From contig CM030936.1 of NCBI GenBank assembly GCA_018136815.1, forward strand, positions 2,755,079 through 2,819,078: DNA of 64,000 nt, given 5' to 3'. This DNA comes from Isochrysis galbana. Taxonomy: Eukaryota; Haptophyta; Isochrysidales; Isochrysidaceae. How positions within the stretch are numbered: the stretch's first letter is position 1; every line of letters starts with the position of its first letter. The notes under the pieces were generated by a model, which saw nothing but the letters and a program-made list of their open reading frames with translations, was not told the origin of the DNA and searched no databases. Below, piece after piece: positions 55,839-64,000 of the stretch. Both the position numbers and the translations under genes were made by a program.

Positions 55839-56788
55839 AACCTACTTTTATAAGTGGGGGTCAATGGGGGCCTCGCGCCCCCCTCTCTCCATCGCGGACA
55901 CCCCCCGGGGTGGGCCCGTACAATCAACCTCAGCCCCTGCCCTTTGGCAGGGGCTGGGCAATCAACACTCTGGCCCAGACCCCTAGTGGGCGCGGGCCGA
56001 GACTCGCACTCCCACGCCCAGCATGGGCCTGCCCTCGAGCTGACTCCCCCCCCTCCCCCGGTCGCCAGGCAGACAAAGGCCACCGGGAGGCTCCAAGGGC
56101 CAGCGTGGCAAGCGTGGGAGAGGCAGGGGGGGCCAGGGGCTGAGCCCCAGCCTCCACTGCCCCCTGAGCTGCCCCTGCTGGCCCTCTGGGAGCTCCCAAA
56201 GGCCCTCTGAGAGCAGGCCGTGGCGCGCCGCATGGCGACGCGCCGCAGGGAGAGGGGTGGAGGAGAACGGAGAGAGGGAGAGGGGGGGATTTGCACCCCC
56301 CCCGATGGAGTGCGGTAAGAAACGGGCCCCGTTTGCGTTAGCAAACGGGCGAAGGGCGAAGGGGGGCGGCTGGCGACAGGAGGGGGAGAAGAAGGGAGTG
56401 GCTCAAGACGTCCCTGTGGCAGGTATCGGGGGGCGCAGTCATTTATTTCTTCGAGAACTGCTCGCGGCGCGAGCTGTAAGGGCCGTTCTGCTTCTCGACG
56501 AGAGGTCCCTCCCCCCCCCCCCCCCGGTGTTTTTCCCCGGTGGCCGGTGGGTCGCCCGACGTAGGTCGGTCCGCCCCACTGGGTTTTCCCCCATTGTAAC
56601 TTGTGGGGAGTTATAATGGGAGCCGGGGGTTTGCGAGGGGGGAGATTTGTAGGGATGCATATGTGTATGTGTCTGCACCATCACTCCAAGGCGTGCGGGC
56701 AAGTGCGCTGAGGGGTGTCGTGATAGTACCGGGCTAGAATAATAGTGGGAGTAGTGGTACTAACGCTCAGTTGTTTTATTATTATATA
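55839..56788 (-). mobile_element. Stem-loop-tailed retroposon with 16-bp target duplication
   Basis: Exact direct repeats CACGGTTCCCTAACTC at 55823-55838 and 56789-56804 flank it. The hairpin CTACTT-TTAT-AAGTGG (with a G.U pair) lies just inside the left end, followed by GGGTCAATGGGGGCC. The body shares CAGCCCCTGCC, CGCACTCCCACGCCC and CCAGCCTCCACTGCCCCCTGA with the 16 and 28 kb copies. Beyond about 56320 the similarity to other copies stops, so the 5' part may be an extra insertion. There is no protein coding. Confidence 0.75.
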
Positions 56789-56819
56789 CACGGTTCCCTA
56801 ACTCCCTTTCTCCCTCCCT

Positions 56820-57186
56820 CCCGAACTCCCATTCGCTTCACTTCAACCGTGGTGTTGTCGAGCTGTTCGACGAGCTCTCCGTCGGCAGGCTTCCAATCGG
56901 CGTGCCCCGTGTTGCCACTCGTGGCGAGGCAGAGGCGGACGTGCTCGTGCATGCGGACGGACGCAAACTCGAGGCCATGGCGCAGGACGTAGGGCGCGCC
57001 TGCGCGGGGTTGGCCGTCCTCGACGGGTCCTCCGCGCCACCACACGCCGAGGCACCTCGCGCAGAACTGTCCCCCGCAGTTGTCGCAGTTGACCGTGCAG
57101 CACATGTCGAAGTCGATGGGCATGGGGAGGCCGCAGCAGGGGCCGCGCCCAGAGTTCCCCGGCGCCAGCTCGCTAGTTCCCAGCAA
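56820..57186 (-). pseudogene. Zinc-binding (IBR-like) protein fragment
   Basis: The minus-strand frame contains DMCCTVNCDNCGGQFCARCL, GVWWRGG and, later, MHEHVRLC. The Cys spacing followed by H-x3-C resembles the in-between-RING zinc domain of RBR ubiquitin ligases. The frame is only ~134 residues, opens in non-protein-like sequence and is hemmed in by a retroposon on one side and gag-like debris on the other, so it is probably an exon or gene fragment. Confidence 0.35.
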
Positions 57187-57214
57187 ATAGTGAGCGATGT
57201 AAAAAAATATTAAA

Positions 57215-58490
57215 AAATATAAAAATGTGAAGAGGAGACATGTGCCGCCTCCGGACGACCTCCTACGCTTTGGCCGTACGAGGCCATCCGAATTCGAACT
57301 GGCACCGAAGACGCGTCGAATCCACCTAGCCCACCCCCTTGGGCAGGGCCGTCGGGGGGTGAATCCAGGGATGAAGATGCGTCGAAAGACCTAGGAGAGT
57401 TAGAAGAAACCGATGACAGCATAGTATCCGTAGAAATAGATTCCAAGAGGGGCAGCGAGCGAGAATCGGCCCCTAACATCCTAATAGCGTGCGGAGTAAT
57501 AGAAGAACTTGTAGACGTACACGAATTTCGGAGAGTCGGGTCGCGACTATCTCCGGGGCAAACCTGTTTCCAGGAGCCCGGGTCAAGTGTCGACTCCGGC
57601 TTCCGAGATAGCCGTTCGGCGGGGGCTTCAGCCGGCGAGGCGGCTCCCACCGTCGAGGACTGAATAGAGCTAGAGACAAGGGGAGAATCGCCGCGTTGAC
57701 AGCTCTTCTCCCCAAGCGGCGTAGGGATCGGATCGGGATGGTGGTGGTGGCGTTCGGGCCCACCGCCCGCGATGTTCTCCGCCAGGGTTTGAAGGACGGG
57801 GACCCCGCCGGACCCCTACTGAGGCTTAACCCGGACCATCGAGCGAAGAAGCTTATGAATGTGCTCGTCCGATCCACACTCTCCGCAGCCAGCCTCACAC
57901 AGAAAGCGAATATATGGCTGACAGATGACGGGGTTGTGAGCACCGTCTCCCGTGCCATATTTCCAGGCTTCGCTGGATGGAGTGCCAGGAGGAGCGTGAG
58001 GTCGGAAAGCGCAGAAGGCACAGCCATTTTCGTTCGTCCATTCGGTGATTCCCCTATTGATATCGTCCGTCCGTGGAGTTTCCATTGAATTATCGGCCGG
58101 TCGGCACTTTGCTAGCGCCGCCGAGACCCTTGGGTGCTTGGCATAGCCTGCTACGGCCCAGAAGCGGGCTCGGGCCCGATTCCAAAGCTCGGGCGTCCAC
58201 CAGGATACGCCCAAATCGGGCGGTAGCCCTTGGCCGTTCGCCGGCGGATCGCAGCGACGGCTGGGCGGCCGAGACGAGCCTCCCTTTCGACCCGGTGGAT
58301 CGGTCAGTATAGCCGGCAACGGTGAGTTGGAGTGGTAACTTGCCGGCGGTGCAGCAGCCCGATAATCAGGCTTCGAAGCAGGCGAATGTCCCTGTCCGCG
58401 AAGAGCTTCCGCCACGGTAGCTTGGACGGCCGCCTGCACGGCGGCAACCATGTCCGTGGTCGAAGCGGTCTTCTGGGACGAGGAAGTCTC
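57215..58490 (-). mobile_element. Gag-like retroelement fragment with Cys/His motif
   Basis: The frame 58637-57816 has protein-like sequence from about 58450: AAVQAAVQATVAEALRGQGH, SWWTPELWNRARARFWAVAG, then GCAFCAFRPHAPPGT ... GTGDGAHNPVICQPYIRFLC, EAGCGECGSDEHIHKLLRSM. This is a Cys/His-rich nucleic-acid-binding region. A second frame continues to 57215. The piece lies back to back with the plus-strand LINE and is bounded by it. I infer a retroelement origin from composition and setting; no protease or polymerase follows. Confidence 0.45.
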
Positions 58491-58499
58491 GTTCTTTGC

Positions 58500-59308
58500 C
58501 TCGCCGATGAGAGCACCTTGGACGGCAAGACGCCGCTCGACGCTACCGAAGTGGCGCACCTCACCAGGGCCCTCCAGCGAGCAAGCCGCAAGCGCAAGCG
58601 CCTCACGGGACCGGCCAAGTGGGAAGAGAAACTCCAATTACCAAAGAACACATGGGCGCACTTAGCCAAGATATACACGTCCCCGATGGTGACGGCGCGC
58701 GACACGCACTTACACTTCAAGCACATAACGCACAGACGAATGGGCACGTACAATCGATTTCCCGACAGAGAAAACACATGCCGCATATGTGGTGCGGCAA
58801 ACGAATCTTCGACGCACCTCGGGGAGTGCCCCGGAATAACCAGGGTACTGGGCACGCTGGACAAAGTCGCGAGGTTCTCGCCCAACACTGAAAGGAGCAG
58901 AGAAGATATCATCATAGACAACCTTTTCATGTACCCTAAGGGAGACGCTCCGAAACCGATATACACTCTGTACATGTTGGCCTAACCAGGCCAAGCAGAA
59001 CCCAACAAGAAACAACAAGCCTTGCAAGAAGCTAAACAAGCCTTCACAAGGTAACTCGAGAGCCTGAGACAAGCGCGCAGCGAGTGACAGGCGACCTGGC
59101 TCCTTTGGGTCAAGATTACCCGAAAGGAGGAAACCTGGAATCTAGACCTGACAAACAGGCTAGAAGGAACGAAACGAGAACCCGAATTCTAGGTCGCTAG
59201 GGACGAACCCTACCAACCTAGATGTACCTGAGCTTCACCGTGTGGCCGCACGACGAAGGACCTGGAAACAAGAGCCTGGAAATCGCATCATCTAAGATGA
59301 ATGCGACA
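58500..59308 (+). pseudogene. LINE 3' end: C-terminal zinc finger plus 3' UTR, copy 2
   Basis: The open frame ending at 58985 encodes the end of a non-LTR retrotransposon polyprotein: WAHLAKIYTSPMVTARDTHL, then the zinc knuckle TCRICGAANESSTHLGECPG (C-x2-C ... H-x3-C), then SREDIIIDNLFMYPKGDAPK. The 3' untranslated region runs to 59308 and ends in the same stem structure as copy 1 at 3852. Reverse-transcriptase and endonuclease parts are lost by 5' truncation at about 58500. Confidence 0.8.
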
Positions 59309-59642
59309 GCTAGCTGGCATGACTAGCTCTTCCCACCAAAGATCTGGCGCCAGCTGGCAGACCACCGATAGCTGTCACCAGCTACTAGCGCCAGTGATAG
59401 CTCCAAATCGGTGCAAGCTGGCGCGCTGTTGCCCCAACACTGAGCCTTCCCAAGTATCTTCACCCGCTACCCAAGTTGATAGGTGATAGGCCGCCTACGG
59501 ATGCGTGGGTTGCCAAGGATGGAGTCTCAGGAGCCTTACCCGGATCCTGGGGTCAGTCCATCTCCACACACCCGCGCTTCACTCTCCTCCCCTTCCTCCT
59601 CCTCTTCTCCTCCAACAGCGACCTCGCTCCTCACTCCTCACC
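59309..59642. promoter_or_regulatory. 5' flank of the MGQY gene
   Basis: Short interval with AGCTGGC/GCCAGCT inverted motifs (59312-59425). Presumed promoter and leader of the next gene. Confidence 0.35.
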
Positions 59643-59939
59643 ATGGGCCAGTACTTTGTCTTCCTCGACAAGCGACTCGGTCACCGCACCTATGAGGAGA
59701 TCTGGAGCCCAGCCCTCAAGTTCTGCGAACACATGGAGGAGGGCATGAGCGGTGCCATCCTGGCGATGCTGCTCGTCGTCGCCTCCGGTATGGGCCGTGG
59801 ATGTGGAGACTTCCGCGTGGATTTGGCCAAGGAACGCTACCCGTCGATGTGGGCACTCATCGAGCCATACATGGGCCGTTGGTGCAAGGCCAAGCTCATG
59901 CTCGTCGGCGACTACTCCGACGAGTACTCCTGCTTCTAG
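59643..59939 (+). CDS. Small MGQY-type protein, function unknown
   Basis: 98 residues: MGQYFVFLDKRLGHRTYEEI, a central hydrophobic helix (SGAILAMLLVVASGMG), and a C-terminus with PYMGRWCKAKLMLVGDYSDE. A start of MGQY and an end with G-x-W ... GDY resembles a small-protein family scattered in fungi and protists with no known role. The N-terminal MG could be myristoylated (inference). Single exon; composition is clearly protein-like. Confidence 0.6.
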   Translation: MGQYFVFLDKRLGHRTYEEIWSPALKFCEHMEEGMSGAILAMLLVVASGMGRGCGDFRVDLAKERYPSMWALIEPYMGRWCKAKLMLVGDYSDEYSCF

Positions 59940-60484
59940 ATCCCAAAGACAAAGACCAAATACATTGGAGACGAAGCGGCCGTCGCGTGTAGTCCAGAAT
60001 CTTCAAGAATTTTTTTATGAGCCAAGCGCACATACTAACCCTCCTCCCCGCCCCGGCGGAGTGCAGCAGCGATCGCAAAAAAAATCACGAGTCGAGTATT
60101 TCCGCACCGCAAGGGAGCGATGTCCCACATTGAACCCTACCGCCACGAGGTGTGATCCCTACTCTAATACTAGATACTAGGTTGCCGAAGGAGACACCTA
60201 CGAGGTGAATGGTAATGAATACGTGCACACAGACCAAGCGGAATCTTGACCACCACGCACACACGCAGTCGCTGACTCGGCTCCAACCCATGGCCAATCT
60301 CTTCTCCTTTCCTCTGCCGTGCCGGCCACCCGGCCGCCTCCCCCTGGGGGCCCGGGCCACCTGCTCGCACATTAAAAACTTAAAAAAAAAGTCGTGGGAC
60401 GCTCAAAGCAGCCTCAAACCACCAAATCCAAGCGACCATTGCATATGATGTTCTCACGTTGTTGCTTCGAAACTCCCCCGAAGC
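59940..60484. other. Intergenic between convergent genes
   Basis: 3' flanks of the MGQY gene and the CFAP20-domain gene. No gene or RNA recognised. Confidence 0.4.
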
Positions 60485-63400
60485 TCAGTAAGCAAGTTGA
60501 TAGTACTTGTTGGTCTTGGGGTCGTAGTAACAGTTGAGAATCGGGTCGAACATCAAATCTAGCTCATCTCCCTCGCCTTCGCCAGCGGCGTTGCCCGGTT
60601 GGGGCTGCAACTCAGAAGCCCCCTCAGAGTCGGCTGCCTGCACTTCCACGCTTGATGTCGATGCCGTGCGGGTTGAGAAAGGCAGCGGGTTACGGCCGCG
60701 GCTGTTCCTGGACATCAAGATACCTCGCATCGCGCTGGACTGGCTGAGGCCTGTCGCCGGCGCCAATATCTGAGCGATGTGTGTGTGTGTGGGGGGGGGG
60801 GGATGAGCTGTTCTTGATAGAGGCAAGAGCTACTCGGCAACGCGTTAGTGAAGGACGCGGTGATGGGGGTGAAATACGAGGCGGTGGAAGGGATGGTGGA
60901 GGAGATAGCACTGCGAGTGGGGTTGTAGAAGGCGATGGTGGCGGCGACACGGGAAGAGGAGGTGGCAACGGTGAGGGTGAAGGGGGAGGTGAAGATGGCG
61001 ATGGAGGAGGCAGAGACGGTGAAGGAGGAGGCGGAGAAGGTGGAGAAGGAGGCGAAAATGGTGAAAGAGGAGGAGAATTACTGCAATGGACCCCAGAGTC
61101 CAGACTGCAGTCACATGTGCTGTAACAAGGCTTCTCCCTCATAACCCGGGGGGCAGCCTTGCCGGGCCTGCGCACCGGCGGAGTGAAAGCCCTGCCATCC
61201 ATTGCGCCGTTGATCCTGGGCGAGAAATCCTCGATGATGTTGAATCTCGGTGAGAAGCCCTGGCTAATATCGTCTGCTATCGACCTCTCGCGCGAGCAAG
61301 AGGATGGCACGGAGAGTGGTGGAAGCTCGGTCGAGTGACAACGCCCAGGGGCATCGTATGCACCGATGGCTGGTGGCAGCAAGCCGCGTGGTGCGTCCAA
61401 GCGTGGCGAGGCAAGCACGGCTGAAGCTGCGCGCGGCTCATACGGCCCCTCACGCGCATAATCACCAACGGGAGAAAACCGTGCAACCTCGGTCCTCGTC
61501 GCATCAAGTGACGGAGAGGGCGACGATAGGACTGCCATGGGAGGGCTAGAAGCGTCGTTGCCATTTCCCCTAGACAAGGCGTCGCCGTGCCTGCTAGAGC
61601 TGCGGGATTGCTCATCTGTGTAAGCGTCAGGATTGTAAGTGCCTCTGTTCATGCAGCCGGGCCAGCCAGTCGTAGAGATGGAGGCCGACCTTCCATCGCC
61701 GCTTGGCAGTGTGCCTTCCTTCCACGGAGCGTCCCCACATGTGGATGGCGTGCCTATAGTCGGAGTATCCTGGGACGAGGCCGCCGTGGAAGCTTGGGCT
61801 GAGGGTAGAGCGGAGGTATGAGCTGAAGACTTGGCGGACGGACAACGGGCACGGCACTCAGTGGGTGCCATCGTGACGCAAGTATAGCTCGCGGAGGGAG
61901 GCGGTATCTCCGGTGGTGGCTGAGGACGGCGATGAGCGTGTGAACCATCGCCGAGATGCCGTCCGTCATCCTCTCCGGCGTAAGATGCTCGACTTGAGGA
62001 GCTGTTGCCATCTGTGCTGCCATTCAGGTCTTCCTCGACCACATCCGTCATCGGATGTGAGCCTCCGCTGGGATTGGCCGAACACAAGCTTCCGTGGTCC
62101 ACGCCGCGACCTGTGTCCCACTCTTGGTCAAAGAACCCGAGCTCGCGCGCAGCCGCCAAACTGCCGGCTTCAGACGAATCCTCACTTGATTCGCCCCCGG
62201 AATCCGCCTCGTCATCAGCGCCGCTATCGCTTCCAATGCCTTCAGCACGAACGGCACTGGGTATGGTCGCAGCCGCCATGAAAGTATCGTCTGAAGAGGC
62301 TATGCGCTGTCCACTAGGGGTGTCTCGTCCTTCGGCACACAGCGAGATACCACCGTGACCGCCGCCTAGGGCCCCACCAGCTGGCAGATGGCCCATCTGT
62401 GATCCAAGCGGAGACGAGGAGCATTCGCCAAACGTCTTAGGCCCATCGGCGGGCGCAATGGCTGGAACTGGCCGTCTCGACGCCGCTCCATGCAGGGCTG
62501 AAGTTCCGCAGCTTGCCGGGCCATTCATAGAACGCGATTGCGACGCATTTGGAGAAACGGCCAGCGGCGACGTGTTTGCCGCACCATGTTGCAGCGATCG
62601 CGGAGAAGCTCTACCCTCGTCAAACGTGGTGTCCACGCGGAGCGAGGGTAAGAGCGCGTGACCCGAGGGTTTTCTCCCCGCTTGTGCTAGGGAGACGTGG
62701 CTGATTAGAGGTGGCACCATTGCCTTTGAAGCGGACGAGGAAGAAGAGCGAACCTCAGGCCCTAGTGCTGCAAGTGAGGGCGGACGCCGTCTGCCGGCAA
62801 GTGGGGAGCTTCCTGTGCTGTCCGCCCGGCTCCCTGTCCGGGTACCCGTCCAGAGAGAGTCGCCACAGGGCGACGAGCTCCCGCTGAGCTTTTCTCTACT
62901 CCTACCCGGCGCAAGGGGTAGAGGTTGCGGCATGCGAGGAGCTGTGCCATCCGAGGCGTTCGGCGGCAAAGCATTGCCGTTGGTGCCTAGAGCATTACTA
63001 ACACTCATGTTGGCGTGATGCGCGCACGCCACGTCGCTATTCTGCTTTGCAAAAGACTCGTCAGGTTGACGAAACCGATGACGCCGCTGCTGCAACTCCG
63101 CATGCTTCACTTGCAAATGTTCTTGTGGAGTCTGAAGCGGCGCGCCTGCACAGCTACTCATTGCAGCTCCATCTGCCTGCCCGCTGCAGCTCAAGCCCAC
63201 GAAAGCCTCCCCGCCCACCTCGAGCTGTGGCACAGTAGTGATATCCGTGCTAGACACTCCCCCTAGGGCGCGCATTCCATCCACCGACCCAGGCGCGGTT
63301 GGTACCTGACGCGAGGGCCTGCTACCATGCAACGCATCTGAGGCGCCATTGAGGCGGTCTGCCCAGAGGTCATTCCGCCGCGCCCCGTGATGAGTTGAGG

Positions 63401-64000
63401 AACGAACAGGGCCGTTGGCTGGCGACGAGACGCAGGAAGCATTCGCACTCATGCTTTGGCTCCTGCGCGAGTGGCCTGGTGAGTTGCGTGTGCCGCCCAG
63501 CACATCGTGCGCCGAATCGGCACGGATGTGATGCATTTGGAGAGGCGGCGGTAGGAACGATGCATTCGTCTTAGACCCAGTTGTTGTGCAGTTCCGTATG
63601 GCGCTCTGGCTTCCAGACCAGGCTGGCTGGGCGTGGGTCGCTGTCACGAGCGTAGAGCTCTCCGATGGGCCTAGGGGCAGTCTAGTACCCTCTGGTGCCG
63701 CCACCATGCGTACATGCTCAGAGGTGAACATATGGGTAGCCGTGGGCACGACGTGAGGCAGCTCGAATCCCTTGGGCGCGAGCGATGCGAGATCTGTCTC
63801 GCCCGATCCATCCACGTCAGTGAGAGTCGGGGCGTCACGCAGAGTGCATATCCGTCGAAGACAGCATGATGGGCTGAGCGTGATGCTGTCGAGCCGCGCA
63901 AACTTGGTGCCAAAGCTCTCCTTCACAAGGCCACCGAGGTCGAAAACCAGATTGAGCCAGATGCCACGCTCGAGCCCCACTAGGGGGATGCGAGCATGCA
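60485..64000 (-). CDS. CFAP20DC: CFAP20-domain-containing protein (CFAP20DC/C3orf67-like), 5' partial
   Basis: The large exon runs from beyond the window end (frame open at 64000) to 61176. A GTGCGC donor there, in phase with a CAG acceptor at 60770, removes a 406-nt CT/proline-rich intron and joins the last exon 60769-60485. The N-terminal visible part, GLERGIWLNLVFDLGGLVKE, FARLDSITLSPSCCLRRICT, is the second half of the CFAP20/DUF667 domain. A ~900-residue Ser/Gly-rich disordered region follows. The C-terminus FDPILNCYYDPKTNKYYQLA is the short Tyr-rich tail typical of CFAP20DC proteins. CFAP20 itself sits at the inner junction of ciliary doublets, so a ciliary role is likely. The intron call rests on the shared donor pattern. 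Confidence 0.8.

Overview
The window looks like nuclear DNA of a GC-rich, chlorophyll-c alga, most likely a haptophyte. The evidence is two copies of a fucoxanthin-chlorophyll-binding light-harvesting gene, short spliceosomal introns whose donors repeatedly read GTGCG, dense G/C homopolymers and CT/GA microsatellites, a CCCTAA-type telomeric repeat, and many retroelement remnants. The lineage is inferred, not proven. Positions 46801-46900 are a run of 100 Ns, so this is an assembled scaffold.

Layout. 0.4-3.2 kb: a large IQ/PH-domain protein (-). 3.2-6.9 kb: the 3' end of a LINE and low-complexity DNA. 7-8 kb: an unrecognised acidic protein. 9.7-10.8 kb: RNF113/Cwc24 splicing factor (-). 11.7-13.6 kb: a membrane-anchored alpha/beta hydrolase (-). 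14.1 kb: LAMTOR5. 15.2-16.4 kb: retroposon copies. 16.8-18.0 kb: a three-exon beta-hydroxyacid dehydrogenase (-). 18.3-23 kb: tRNA-Val, a 21-bp tandem array, LINE reverse-transcriptase pieces, a terminal-inverted-repeat element holding a second identical tRNA-Val, and AAATATGCA clusters. 23.4-37.5 kb: two virtually identical light-harvesting genes 11,820 bp apart, with gag-like and copia-like remnants and a three-exon SMP-domain gene between them. 39.2-40.4 kb: a three-exon unknown gene (-). 41.5-43.6 kb: a seven-exon CCDC6-like coiled-coil gene behind a huge CT tract. 44.9-46.8 kb: LINE and retroposon pieces beside an AT-rich, truncated aspartyl-hydroxylase gene that abuts the gap. 48.6-50.1 kb: an F-box/RCC1 protein (-), with (CCCTAA)4 upstream. 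51.4-52.2 kb: tandem retroposon copies. 52.8-55.3 kb: a CID plus RS-domain RNA-processing protein (-). 55.8-59.3 kb: another retroposon copy, a zinc-binding fragment, a gag-like fragment and a LINE 3' end. 59.6 kb: a small MGQY protein. 60.5 kb to the window end: a CFAP20-domain protein (-), cut by the window edge.

The host genes are unrelated housekeeping functions (splicing, mTORC1 scaffolding, photosynthesis, cilia, lipid transfer, ubiquitin). They do not form a pathway or operon.

The most interesting item is a retroposon family present at ten or more sites. One end is always a small hairpin of changing sequence but conserved fold, next to ATGG/CCAT. Three copies are flanked by exact 15-17 bp direct repeats. 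This pattern fits target-primed insertion guided by a 3' stem-loop, with variable 5' truncation.
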